A stretch of DNA of 64,000 nucleotides. It comes from JAZKFT01 sp965246935 (lineage in GTDB: Bacteria > Bacteroidota > Bacteroidia > Chitinophagales > Chitinophagaceae). Numbering within the stretch: position 1 is the first letter of the stretch; every line of letters starts with the position of its first letter. Made by a program: the position numbers and the translations under genes. This document shows, in pieces, positions 8,404 through 16,942 of the stretch. The notes beneath the pieces were generated by a model that was not told the DNA's origin, made no database searches, and was given only the letters and a program-made list of their open reading frames with translations. The stretch covers positions 310,001 to 374,000 of the forward strand of contig CBDFGC010000038.1 of the NCBI GenBank assembly GCA_965246935.1. Direction: 5' to 3'.

Positions 8404-9099
8404 TTATGTAGATTTAATTTTCAATGTGTAACTTAAAATTAATTTTGTTTCTTCATGCATTATTTCATTTGCTGCCAGCATGTCTTTTACAATATTCTCA
8501 AGCCCTGGGATCTTTTGTTTAAATGAACTGTCTGCCGGAACTAAAATCACATAACGGTAGCCCACTTGTCTGTATTTGTTGGTTGGATCATCTTTTTTGT
8601 AGGTAAGTCCTATCCGCTTTGTTTTTAAAAATGGTTTTGCAGTAGAAGTTGTCCTCACCTCATTGCAGTTTGCCACATCAATCAAGGCAATTTCATTCGA
8701 AATATCACTGTTCAGTATTTGGAGATTGGAAAACAGTTCAGTTGCCACATTTTGCGGGCCTGTGATTTGTAGTTTCCTGAAGTTTTTATGACTATCAGTT
8801 TTATCATGAACTTTTACAACGCTTCTTAACAAAATTCCTCCATAATTATTGTCATTTCCAAAGGTTATATCTATACCTGAAGCATGTAAATAGAGTTTGC
8901 CGGTTTGCAGTTGCAACGGGTGCTTATAAGTATGAGGATCCTGGAGGTTTTTTGAGAATGTGTAAAATTCAAAGTCCACAATTCTGTACAACGCATTGTT
9001 TATCTTCAATTGAATATCTCTTGCAAATTTTTCTGCAATCCGGTCGAAGCCATTTAAGATTGATTCTTCTGACGTAAAATCAACTGTTAAGAAAGACAT
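8404..9099 (-). CDS. uncharacterised protein upstream of the slipin gene
   Basis: A soluble 231-aa protein without signal peptide. Residues about 30-95 read YRIVDFEFYTFS, HP/Q spacing, then GKLYLHASGIDITFG and NYGGILLRSV. This pattern reminds me of a methylpurine-glycosylase-like fold found in uncharacterised bacterial proteins, but I cannot confirm it and the similarity is weak. A basic RKLQITGPQN segment follows. It lies directly upstream of the slipin gene with a 1-bp gap, so they probably act together. The ATG at 9099 is the only in-frame methionine near the 5' end. Confidence 0.75.
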   Translation of the reverse strand: MSFLTVDFTSEESILNGFDRIAEKFARDIQLKINNALYRIVDFEFYTFSKNLQDPHTYKHPLQLQTGKLYLHASGIDITFGNDNNYGGILLRSVVKVHDKTDSHKNFRKLQITGPQNVATELFSNLQILNSDISNEIALIDVANCNEVRTTSTAKPFLKTKRIGLTYKKDDPTNKYRQVGYRYVILVPADSSFKQKIPGLENIVKDMLAANEIMHEETKLILSYTLKIKST

Positions 9100-9188
9100 G
9101 GACTGGCAATTTTTTTATGCAATGTATAGAATAGAATTCCATAAGTATTCAAAACCTGTTGAAAAGCCTGATTTCATTACGGTTTTCT

Positions 9189-9218
9189 GTAGGAACGTGC
9201 CTTGCGGCACGTTCCTAC
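9189..9218. repeat. hairpin repeat, GGAACGTGCC family
   Basis: Perfect 12-bp stem (GTAGGAACGTGC / GCACGTTCCTAC) with a 6-nt loop. Related hairpins occur at 10799-10820 and 45602-45623. It lies just outside the left end of the IS3-family element. Confidence 0.7.
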
Positions 9219-9492
9219 GGCAGCAGGCCAAATCAATTTTATTATTCTTGTGACTCGTCCTAAAAAAAGTTTACATTTTGTTAGATAATCCTGTTATAGA
9301 TGTACAGTCAAACTTAGTACTAAAATAGCTTTACATTTACACTTATCAGGCTGAAGCGGAAGCGGGCTCTGCTGAGGAGCAACCCACCAGGAATAAGCCT
9401 GTGACCGATGAAGTAATTCATTATGTTGCCTGGTTAATAGCCGGGCATTTTTGTAATTACTTTTGAGGTCTTCATGCCTGAAAAAAACCTTT

Positions 9493-10365
9493 TCACGGAC
9501 TGGCCATTTCTACCTCCTTTTTTTTATAATAGTTTTTCCAACGCCTTTTCAATACCCCGCTTTTTTTGTGTGCTTCCATAGGTGTGAGCATATCACAACT
9601 GCTGTGCGGCCGGAGTGTATTGTAAATCGCACCTGCCTTTGCAATAGCATTCTCTGCCTGTTCAAAGCTGCTGTATTTTTCTTGCAGCAATTCACACTTC
9701 AGTATACCGTTGACCCGTTCGGCAATGGCATTCTCCAAAGGGTCGCCATTCTCTGTCATAGAGATATTTATGCTTTCTGCTGTCAGCAGGTTTACGTACT
9801 CATTACAGCAATACTGTACGCCCCGGTCAGAGTGATGGATCAACTTGCTAACATCCTCACAACCTGCCAGTGCCATTTGCAATGCCTTTACTGAACCGCT
9901 GGCCGCAAGTGTTTCTGAGAGGTAGTATCCTACGATCTTGCGGCTGTAAGCATCTGTTACTAAACTAAGATAGCCATGCCCATCTGCTACTACGATATAG
10001 GTTATATCGCTTACCCACAATAGGTTTGCAGCTAATGGCTCAAAGCCCCGGATGAGGTTTTTATACTTATGGAACCGGTGTCTTGAGAAGGTGGTCTGCA
10101 CATTGCGCCTACGTTTCCTGATCAATAAACCATGCGCTCTAAGCAGATCAAAAAGGCCATCCCGGCCTATACTAAACTGATGTTGTGCAGCAAAATCCTG
10201 CATCAGCACAATAAGTTTTCGGGTGCCAATCTTAGGCTGCTGCTGCCGATGTTTAAGCACTTGCTGCAAGACGAGTTCAGCCTCATACACTTGCTGTAAG
10301 TGATGGTTGTTTTTACCATAATATGCCTGTCGGCTGTAACCAAGCAGTGTACATAATGATGACAA
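9493..10365 (-). CDS. IS3-family transposase OrfB (rve integrase domain)
   Basis: Catalytic part of the IS3-type DDE transposase, 290 aa from a TTG at 10365. An N-terminal HTH_21-like region is followed by the integrase core: first Asp in WVSDITYI, second Asp in HHSDRGVQY, Glu in ENAIAERVNGILK, then YNTLRPHSSCDMLTP. All three DDE residues are present, so the enzyme looks intact. It is normally made as an OrfAB fusion; translation from this TTG alone may not occur. Confidence 0.9.
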   Translation of the reverse strand: MSSLCTLLGYSRQAYYGKNNHHLQQVYEAELVLQQVLKHRQQQPKIGTRKLIVLMQDFAAQHQFSIGRDGLFDLLRAHGLLIRKRRRNVQTTFSRHRFHKYKNLIRGFEPLAANLLWVSDITYIVVADGHGYLSLVTDAYSRKIVGYYLSETLAASGSVKALQMALAGCEDVSKLIHHSDRGVQYCCNEYVNLLTAESINISMTENGDPLENAIAERVNGILKCELLQEKYSSFEQAENAIAKAGAIYNTLRPHSSCDMLTPMEAHKKSGVLKRRWKNYYKKKEVEMASP

Positions 10366-10397
10366 GCTTGCTGCACTTTCATTATGCCTTACTCTTT

Positions 10398-10733
10398 CTA
10401 CTGCTTGGTGCCATACTTTTTTCTGATCGGTATTTTAAGCTCCTCCTCGGCTATTTCTATCATAGCAGTGAGCAACTTTACCCGCAGCCGCTCCTCGGCT
10501 AATTGTTGCTGGAGTTCTTCTAATTCACCTGGCTGTTCAACAGCCTGTTCTGCTTGATTCATACAAGGCAAATTTACGGCCATCTGAGAACCAACCACTG
10601 CAACAGCAGGGCGATGATAAGTGGCCATCCAGCGGCAAATTGTACGCACACCGAAACCACTCTTTTTCGATAATTCCGGGAAAGTGATACCGCCTTGTAA
10701 ATACTCGTTGATGATTTCTTGTTTTATCGTCAT
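10398..10733 (-). CDS. IS3-family transposase OrfA (helix-turn-helix)
   Basis: A 111-aa DNA-binding protein with an HTH in residues about 10-50 (YLQGGITFPELSKKSGFGVRTICRWM) and a C-terminal leucine-zipper-like helix (residues about 68-100). Near its end the codons AGA AAA AAG contain the heptamer A-AAA-AAG (10422-10416). A -1 slip there reads on as VWHQAVERVRHNES straight into OrfB, giving the fused transposase usual for IS3 elements. Confidence 0.88.
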   Translation of the reverse strand: MTIKQEIINEYLQGGITFPELSKKSGFGVRTICRWMATYHRPAVAVVGSQMAVNLPCMNQAEQAVEQPGELEELQQQLAEERLRVKLLTAMIEIAEEELKIPIRKKYGTKQ

Positions 10734-10798
10734 TTTTACAGCTTTTACTGTAAACCTATTTTAGGACGTGACAGAATATCCGCCTTTCCGCCATTTCA

Positions 10799-10820
10799 GA
10801 ACACGCCATTAGGCGTGTTC
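10799..10820. repeat. hairpin repeat, GAACACGCC family
   Basis: GAACACGCC / GGCGTGTTC stem with a 4-nt loop. Same family as 9189-9218 and 45602-45623; it lies just outside the right end of the IS. Confidence 0.65.
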
Positions 10821-10954
10821 CTACAGAAAATTTGTTCGGTGATAAAGGGTTTATATACTTATGGAACGAAATTTTTATTGGTGTTTAATAACTTTTTTGA
10901 CGGTGATAAATTATTATTCTGTCTATAAAAACCTGACTCTATTTTAATAGTTCA

Positions 10955-11059
10955 GAATTTAGCCCCGATTGTAGCGGATACCCCGTCCCAAAGGGCAGGC
11001 TGTGGAGTAGCAGCGGAAAGCGGGACAACAGCCTGGCTATGCTGCTACCGCTCCGCTAC
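10955..11059. repeat. structured intergenic repeat with GTAGCGG arms
   Basis: GTAGCGG (10971) is matched by CCGCTAC (11052-11058), and GTAGCAGCGG is matched by CTGCTACCGCT, so the stretch can fold into a branched structure. There is no gene in 10774-11113. The region also holds the terminator described next. Confidence 0.45.
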
Positions 11060-11090
11060 AAAAAAATCCCCGGCTGTGTGGCCGGGGATT
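11060..11090 (-). terminator. rho-independent terminator of the phosphorylase gene
   Basis: On the minus strand AATCCCCGGC-loop-GCCGGGGATT is followed by a run of seven T. It lies 24 bp beyond the stop of the phosphorylase gene. Confidence 0.85.
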
Positions 11091-11113
11091 CTGTTTAAAA
11101 AATAATCACTTGC

Positions 11114-12796
11114 TTAATAACTGTCTTCAATATTATAATTGTCGTTGTACATAATGTGATAGTACTCATCTGCCATGCGGTTACTGTCAAACTGAATACG
11201 TACATCGTCCATACCCTGCTGTACTACTTTGCGCCAGCCATCCTTGTTTTCGTAGTATAGCGGCAGTATTTCATTTTCCAGTATATCGTACATCTTGTTC
11301 AGGTCGTACTTATCCTGCTCCTGTGTATTCATCTGGTCGTAACCGGGATTGGGAATCAGGAAGCTGTTAACACCATGCTTGCTGAATTCGCAAATCCAGC
11401 CGTCATCGGTACTAAAGTTTACAGAGCCGTTCATCGCTGCCGTCATGCCACTGGTGCCGCTGGCTTCACGGGGCACACGGGGATTATTCAACCAGATATC
11501 AGACGTTTCTTTTAGTGTTTTGCTAAGCGTAAGCTCGTAACCGGTGCATACGCTTACGTTGCGGTATTTCTTGCTCAGGTTTACCAGGTAATTAAAATCG
11601 TTAATAGCCGGGTAGTCAACCGGGTAGGGCTTACCGGCCCATACTACCTGAATGGGGTGCTTCGTACTGTTTAGCAATGCCTCAAAACGTTGTGTATCGG
11701 CAGCAAGCAATCCGGCACGCTTGTAGCCCGCAAAGCGACGTGCCCATACAATCGTCAGCACATCGGTATCCAGCACTTTACCGGTTTGGTCGGCTATAAT
11801 TTCGAGCCCTCTTTTCTTCACTACTTTTTTGCGGTCGTCAAAAGCCGCATGATCCCCGGATTCTTTATGGCGGTATAATTTTTTGTCGGCCCAATAGGTC
11901 CAGTTCTGGGCGTTGGTAATGGCCTTAATCTCGCAAACGCCATCGTAATGGCTCCACATTTTACGGCTCACTTCGCCGTGTAGCTGGCTTACACCATTGG
12001 CCAAACGGGCAAAACGTAATGCTACCAGTGAGTGATTAAATAAACCATCGTAGATACCGGTAATTTGTTGTACTTCCTCCATTCCGATACCATAGAAATA
12101 ACCCATTTTTTCGCACAGTCCCATTTCATGCTTTTCGTTGCCGGCTTCTTCCGGCGTATGCGTGGTAAATACCAGCCGTTTGGTGACTTCTTCCTTCTTC
12201 TTTTTAAACTTATCGTACAGGTAAAAAATACTGCTGGCCCCGTGTGCTTCGTTCAGGTGATATACATCAGGATTAAAACCTATTTCATCTACCAGTTTAG
12301 CGCCGCCAACACCCAGTAAGATAAATTGTGCCAGTTTGGTAGCCACGTTGGCATCGTATAGCCGGTGCGTAATGGTTTGCGATATATAGTCGTTTTCCGG
12401 CATATCGGTGCTCAGCAAAAACAACGGAACGGTATTAAACGTGGTAGGTGGCAGGTACCAGGCCTTTACCCAAACCGGTGTTTCGTGTATCGGTATCTGA
12501 AACTTAATATTATGGTCTTCCAGAAAATTATAAATCTTCTCATTCCATTGTACCTGCAAAGTCTGATCCTGGTTACGGGCCTGGTCGTAGTAACCGTATT
12601 TCCACAAAATGCCAATGCCAATCATGTTTTGTTTAAGCTCGTAGGCGCTGCGGAGATGACTGCCGGATAAAAAGCCAAGGCCGCCACTGTATATTTTTAA
12701 AGGCTGGTGCACGGCGAACTCCATGCTGAAATAGGCTGCCTTAGTTGTGTATTTCTTGTTAACCTCGTAGGGTACTTCAAATTTTTTAAAATCCAT
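11114..12796 (-). CDS. glgP: alpha-glucan (glycogen/starch) phosphorylase, GT35 short form
   Basis: Glycosyltransferase family 35 enzyme that would release glucose-1-phosphate from glycogen or maltodextrin. I place the start at the ATG 12796 (MDFKKFEVPYEV), giving 560 aa, the size of the short bacterial form; the frame is open upstream but that part is not family-like. Visible motifs: AAYFSMEFAVH near the N-terminus, GGLGFLSGSHLRSA (glycine loop), YHLNEAHGA, VFTTHTPEEAGNEKHE, WARRFAGYKR and VWAGKPYP. The signature near the C-terminus reads EASGTSGMTAAMNG, where classical phosphorylases have Lys (PLP Schiff base) at the Thr position. It is a monocistronic gene with its own terminator. Confidence 0.88.
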   Translation of the reverse strand: MDFKKFEVPYEVNKKYTTKAAYFSMEFAVHQPLKIYSGGLGFLSGSHLRSAYELKQNMIGIGILWKYGYYDQARNQDQTLQVQWNEKIYNFLEDHNIKFQIPIHETPVWVKAWYLPPTTFNTVPLFLLSTDMPENDYISQTITHRLYDANVATKLAQFILLGVGGAKLVDEIGFNPDVYHLNEAHGASSIFYLYDKFKKKKEEVTKRLVFTTHTPEEAGNEKHEMGLCEKMGYFYGIGMEEVQQITGIYDGLFNHSLVALRFARLANGVSQLHGEVSRKMWSHYDGVCEIKAITNAQNWTYWADKKLYRHKESGDHAAFDDRKKVVKKRGLEIIADQTGKVLDTDVLTIVWARRFAGYKRAGLLAADTQRFEALLNSTKHPIQVVWAGKPYPVDYPAINDFNYLVNLSKKYRNVSVCTGYELTLSKTLKETSDIWLNNPRVPREASGTSGMTAAMNGSVNFSTDDGWICEFSKHGVNSFLIPNPGYDQMNTQEQDKYDLNKMYDILENEILPLYYENKDGWRKVVQQGMDDVRIQFDSNRMADEYYHIMYNDNYNIEDSY

Positions 12797-12874
12797 TGAT
12801 AAGGGTGCTTTGTTTGGGGGCCGAATATAGGCAATAGCGGATAAATGATTTTTTCGACCTGTGGCGTCGGGCAA

Positions 12875-13378
12875 TCATCATGCCGAAAGAGATTTTCGTC
12901 AATCGTGAATCGTTCCGCCGTGGCGGATGAATGATCGCTACGGTTGTAGCTCTGCTGATGTAATCATCATGGGTTGTTTTTCTAAGTCAATGTCCTGACC
13001 AGACAGTTGTATTAAAATAAGGCCAACTGCAAGATTCCTATTTCCCTGCAATCAGTAACTGTTCTTTTTAAATAAGTTTTGACTATCCGAAATAAAATTT
13101 TAGTTTCGCCTAAATAATTTACAGGTATATTGTTTTAAACAGGGATAGGAATGGGATGATTGGGATAATACATGGGATAAATACAATTGGTTATTATGTT
13201 CATAGGGCGTTGCCCATTGTTCATAGGGCGTTGCCCTATGCTGATGTATTGCCGCCCTTTCAGGGCTTAATACAATTTCCTGTGTATATTCATTTGTATT
13301 CATTACCTGTTGTCTGTTGCTCATTGTCCGTTTGTATTCATTTGCATATTTGCTAATTGTCATATTTGCACATTTTTT
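12875..13378. other. non-coding divergent region rich in dispersed motifs
   Basis: About 500 bp without a credible gene between the phosphorylase and the MntR-type regulator. In order it holds: ATCGTGAATCG (12902), the GC core TCCGCCGTGGCGGA (12914-12927), AATCATCATGGGT (near 12963), a GGGATR cluster (13142-13180), the REP-like block 13200-13268, and a TTTGCATATTTGC-type stretch (13342-13374) abutting the regulator start. Each motif recurs elsewhere in the window. A 110-codon minus frame crosses it but follows the repeats and looks spurious. Confidence 0.6.
13200..13268. repeat. REP-like palindromes (GGGCGTTGCCC)
   Basis: CATAGGGCGTTGCCC occurs twice in tandem, followed by TATGCTGATGTATTGCCGCC and CCCTTTCAGGGC. 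The same word order is found in the inverted pair at 20549-20662 beside the RAYT gene, so this is probably a substrate of that transposase. Confidence 0.7.
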
Positions 13379-14035
13379 ATGTACACCATTGCCGAAGAAA
13401 ACTACATCAAAGCCATTTACCACCTGCAGCAATCGGGTGAAAACGTGCTGACAAATTCACTGGCGGCGGCTATGCAAACCCGGCCTGCATCAGTAACGGA
13501 TATGCTTAAAAAGCTGGAAGCGAAAGCGTTGCTCACCTATCAGAAATATTATGGGGTAAGCCTTACCGCCAGTGGCAAAAAGCTGGCACTTATCATTATC
13601 CGGCGGCACCGGTTGTGGGAGCATTTTTTAGTGAACCACTTACAATTTGGCTGGGACGAAGTGCATGAGATAGCTGAACAACTGGAACATGTGCAAAGCC
13701 AGTTGCTTGCTGATAAATTAGATGCTTTTTTAGGGCACCCTCCGTTCGATCCGCATGGCGATCCGATACCGGATGAAAAAGGAAAAATAGCGACACAGGC
13801 TCAAATTAATTTGTTACAGCTCAAGCTTCATCAACCTGCCGAATTATGTGCCGTTGGTTCACAATCGGCGGAACTACTGGAAATGCTGAAGCAAAAGAAC
13901 CTGCATATTGGTGCGAAGGTGGAAGTAAAACAACATTATGTATTTGACCAATCGCTGGAAATACAAACCGGTGACGATCCTGCATTTAACATCAGCGAAC
14001 AGGTAGCCCGGCAATTATTTGTAAAAGCAAAGTAA
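13379..14035 (+). CDS. mntR: DtxR/MntR-family metal-dependent transcriptional regulator
   Basis: Metalloregulator of 218 aa from the ATG at 13379 (MYTIAEENYIKAIYHL, the classic DtxR/MntR N-terminus). The winged-helix domain is residues about 1-65. The dimerisation and metal-binding helices (HRLWEHFLVNHLQFGWDEVHEIAEQLEH) hold the Glu/His ligands, and an SH3-like FeoA domain is at about 145-215. In this family Mn(II) or Fe(II) binding enables repression of metal uptake. The MntH-type transporter follows on the same strand 210 bp downstream, so manganese control of that gene is the simplest reading. No operator was identified with confidence. Confidence 0.9.
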   Translation: MYTIAEENYIKAIYHLQQSGENVLTNSLAAAMQTRPASVTDMLKKLEAKALLTYQKYYGVSLTASGKKLALIIIRRHRLWEHFLVNHLQFGWDEVHEIAEQLEHVQSQLLADKLDAFLGHPPFDPHGDPIPDEKGKIATQAQINLLQLKLHQPAELCAVGSQSAELLEMLKQKNLHIGAKVEVKQHYVFDQSLEIQTGDDPAFNISEQVARQLFVKAK

Positions 14036-14040
14036 TACAA

Positions 14041-14245
14041 ATACAATTCTAACAAATAGGCACATCCGCCCAGGCGGACACGGTAGGCACATAGAATACA
14101 ACAGATATTTTATGACCATAATTAATTGACACTTTCAAGAAAAAATACTGGCAACATTGATATAGTCCTTCTTATTAATGTATTTACTGTATTCTATGTG
14201 CCCTATATGCCTATGTGGTTAAAAAATGAATTAGAATCGAAATCA
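14041..14245. promoter_or_regulatory. intergenic region upstream of the MntH gene
   Basis: It carries the GC-core palindrome TCCGCCCAGGCGGA (14065-14078) between GGCACAT and GGCACATAGAATACAA words, then CTATGTGCCC and CCTATGTGG near 14192. Similar CACATAG/CTATGTG words flank the core at 17862. The region must contain the transporter promoter and any MntR operator, but I cannot separate these from the repeat. Confidence 0.35.
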
Positions 14246-16198
14246 ATGAAAGATAAAGCAGCAACGGTAAAATCCGTTTCTAATCACGGTACCCGTAGCT
14301 TACAGGAAGTGCACGAAAGCGTTAATACCATCACCGGCAGCAAGTGGAAGCGTTTTTTTTCATTCATTGGCCCGGCTTACCTGGTAAGCGTAGGCTATAT
14401 GGACCCTGGTAACTGGGCTACCGACCTGGCCGGTGGCAGTAAATATGGTTATGCCCTGCTTTGGGTATTGCTGATGAGCAACGGCATGGCACTATTATTA
14501 CAAAGCCTGAGTGCAAGACTGGGCATTGTCAGCCGCCGTGATCTGGCACAGGCCAACCGGGAAAGTTATCCTAAAAAGGTAAATTTTGTTTTGTATCTGC
14601 TGGCCGAAATTGCTATTGCTGCCTGTGACCTGGCCGAAGTGCTGGGCATGGCTATTGGCCTGCATTTACTATTTGGGATGCCTATTTTGTGGGGTGTACT
14701 CGTTACTATTTTAGATACTTTTTTGCTACTCGTTTTGCAACGGCTGGGCATGCGTAAAATGGAAATGTTCATTATCAGCCTGGTAGCCATCATTGGCATT
14801 TCCTTTTTAATTAATATTTTGCTGGCTCACCCTGCTTTGGGAGAAGTGGCAAAAGGATTGATTCCCTATTTACCGGATGCAAAAAATTTGTATGCTGCAA
14901 AAGGAATCAAATCGCCGCTGCCAACGGAAACAGCATTATACCTGGCTATTAGTATTATCGGCGCTACCGTAATGCCGCACAACCTGTACCTGCATAGTGC
15001 CCTGGTGCAAACCCGCCGCATTGGACGGGACGATAAAAGTATCCGAAAAGCCATCCGGAACAATACCATCGACAGTACCATTGCATTGAACCTGGCCTTT
15101 TTTGTAAATGCTGCCATCCTGGTATTAGCCGCTACCGTTTTTTTCAAAAGCGGCCGTACCGATGTAGGCAAAATTGAGGAAGCCCATCAACTATTAGGCG
15201 GTATGCTCAACAGCCGGTGGGCACCCAAACTATTTGCCATTGCACTTATTGCTGCCGGCCAAAGCAGCACCATTACCGGCACGCTGGCCGGGCAGATTGT
15301 AATGGAAGGCTACCTGCGCCTGCGTATTAATCCCTGGGCACGGCGGCTGCTTACCCGCATCATTGCCATTATTCCGGCGGTAGTGGTTATTCTTATTTAT
15401 GGGGATGATCAGTTAGATACCCTGCTGATACTAAGCCAGGTAATTTTAAGTATGCAATTAGGATTTGCAGTTATTCCGCTCATCCATTTTGTAAGCGATA
15501 AACGGCGGATGGGAAAATTTGCCATTAAGCTGCCGGCAAAAATAGCAGCCTGGGCAATTGCGTCTGTATTGGTGTACCTAAACCTGAATTTATTGTTCGA
15601 ACAAGGCGTTGCTTATTTCAAAACATCGGGTAGCTGGATCCCGAAATTACTCATGCTGGGCGGCGGTATTAGCCTGGTTGGGTTACTGTTATATGTTACC
15701 CTATTCCCCATCATCCGAAAACTTACCAAATCGGCTCATCTGCACCGGGTACCTGCCCAACTTACCAACTTAGTAATACCGGCATTTAAGCATATTGCCA
15801 TAGCGCTGGACTTTACTGCCAAAGATGAAAAAATAATAGCCTATGCACTGAACCAGGGACAGCCGGACACCCATTACATATTGATACATATTGTGGAAAG
15901 TGCTGCGGCCAAATTATTGGGTGGCTACACTGCCGATATGGAAACGCAGGATGATGCAGCCAGGCTGGATAATTACGTACGGCAGTTGCAGGAGCGGGGC
16001 ATACAGGCATCGGCACAATTGGGCTTTCGCAACCGCAATGCAGAAATTGTGCGGCTGGTAAAAGAAAGCGGCGCCGAATTATTAGTAGTAGGCAGCCACG
16101 GCCATAGCGGGTTAAAAGATTACTGGCACGGCGAAACCATTAACGTGGTGCGACATGTGGTGAAAATTCCGGTGCTGGTTATTAATTTGCAATCCTAA
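14246..16198 (+). CDS. mntH: Nramp-family Mn(II)/metal transporter fused to a universal stress domain
   Basis: H+-coupled divalent-metal transporter with a cytosolic C-terminal Usp domain; about 650 aa from the ATG at 14246. The Nramp part (residues about 40-490) has 11-12 helices, with DPGNW in helix 1 and MPHNLYLHS in helix 6, both metal-site motifs. The Usp part (about 505-650) starts FKHIAIALDFT and ends with the nucleotide-loop pattern GSHGHSGLKDYWHG, then IPVLVIN. Nramp proteins without the extension are about 410-450 aa. The fusion may let ATP or cAMP state tune transport, which is inference. An upstream in-frame ATG at 14126 would add 40 residues that do not resemble the family. Confidence 0.92.
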   Translation: MKDKAATVKSVSNHGTRSLQEVHESVNTITGSKWKRFFSFIGPAYLVSVGYMDPGNWATDLAGGSKYGYALLWVLLMSNGMALLLQSLSARLGIVSRRDLAQANRESYPKKVNFVLYLLAEIAIAACDLAEVLGMAIGLHLLFGMPILWGVLVTILDTFLLLVLQRLGMRKMEMFIISLVAIIGISFLINILLAHPALGEVAKGLIPYLPDAKNLYAAKGIKSPLPTETALYLAISIIGATVMPHNLYLHSALVQTRRIGRDDKSIRKAIRNNTIDSTIALNLAFFVNAAILVLAATVFFKSGRTDVGKIEEAHQLLGGMLNSRWAPKLFAIALIAAGQSSTITGTLAGQIVMEGYLRLRINPWARRLLTRIIAIIPAVVVILIYGDDQLDTLLILSQVILSMQLGFAVIPLIHFVSDKRRMGKFAIKLPAKIAAWAIASVLVYLNLNLLFEQGVAYFKTSGSWIPKLLMLGGGISLVGLLLYVTLFPIIRKLTKSAHLHRVPAQLTNLVIPAFKHIAIALDFTAKDEKIIAYALNQGQPDTHYILIHIVESAAAKLLGGYTADMETQDDAARLDNYVRQLQERGIQASAQLGFRNRNAEIVRLVKESGAELLVVGSHGHSGLKDYWHGETINVVRHVVKIPVLVINLQS

Positions 16199-16246
16199 AT
16201 TTCACCATTTATAATTATGCAAAAAACAGCAGCAATGTCCATTCTG

Positions 16247-16789
16247 TTACTGATTCCACATCGTATCGAAATCAATGGTTATTTCACAGTCTGCCGAAAG
16301 CTGGAAGGTACTATCGTATTTGAGTTGATAAACTCCTTCGATTAATTCATAAACTATTACTTTTTCTTTTTCAGTATCGGCCATTAAATAATATTTCACG
16401 CCGTTTACTTCATACAGTTTATACTTAATATTTTTATCTCTCATATAAGTAGAAACAGAACCAATTTCTACAATTAGTGCCGGTGCAGTCATTACATAAT
16501 CTTCATTAAAATCTCCACATACAATCATGCAGTTGGGTCGTACAATGGTTTCGTCGCTTACAATCCAGTCAAACTCAGTGTACACTTTACATTTACAGCC
16601 TTTTCCGAAAATAACATTTTTAGTAATCCATAAAAAATTGGAAGCAAAATCATGATGCTTTCGTTTTGCAGAAGGCATCAGAGAATAAGGATAACCTTCT
16701 ATCAATTCCCATTCGTCGCTCCAGGTTTTATAATCTTCGTAACTATAACGGGGAAGGGCAAACGAAAAATCAGCATGTAAGGATTGCAT
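16247..16789 (-). CDS. Uma2-family (DUF820) putative endonuclease
   Basis: A 180-aa protein of the Uma2/DUF820 restriction-endonuclease-like fold. Visible: ELIEGYPY near residue 28, a VRPNCMIVCG strand (the usual VRPD has Asn instead of Asp here), PALIVEIGSVST with the conserved Glu, and RDKNIKYKLYEVNGVKYYLM. The Asp-to-Asn change hits a likely metal ligand, so it may be catalytically impaired. The family expands widely in several phyla with unknown biological role. It converges on mntH with a 48-bp gap. Confidence 0.85.
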   Translation of the reverse strand: MQSLHADFSFALPRYSYEDYKTWSDEWELIEGYPYSLMPSAKRKHHDFASNFLWITKNVIFGKGCKCKVYTEFDWIVSDETIVRPNCMIVCGDFNEDYVMTAPALIVEIGSVSTYMRDKNIKYKLYEVNGVKYYLMADTEKEKVIVYELIEGVYQLKYDSTFQLSADCEITIDFDTMWNQ

Positions 16790-16942
16790 AGCATAAAGAT
16801 AAGATGATTTTTAAAATGGCTCTTTTTCGTCTTTATCATTTACAACGATGTTTAAACTATTGTACAGTGGCAAATTGAGCTATTTGGGCCCTTTTTAAAT
16901 TTGCACATTGGTTTTCCTACATTCGCCCAAATAACTTGCTAT

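Larger units (their letters stand above)
9251..10773 (-). mobile_element. IS3-family insertion sequence
   Basis: Element of 1,523 bp bounded by imperfect 25-bp terminal inverted repeats, both beginning TG and sharing CGTCCTAAAA and GTTTACA (21 of 25 positions). It carries orfA and orfB on the minus strand, overlapping by a -1 frameshift. About 220 bp of non-coding DNA separates the orfB stop from the left end. I see no clear target-site duplication, so the copy may be old or one flank rearranged. Confidence 0.88.

Noticed and set aside
9463..9894. 143-codon plus frame antisense to the IS3 transposase
   Set aside because: Cys/Phe-rich antisense product of a gene with a complete DDE core.
13100..13432. 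110-codon minus frame between phosphorylase and MntR genes
   Set aside because: It runs through GGGATR, REP and TTTGC repeats and overlaps the true MntR start; its composition follows the repeats.
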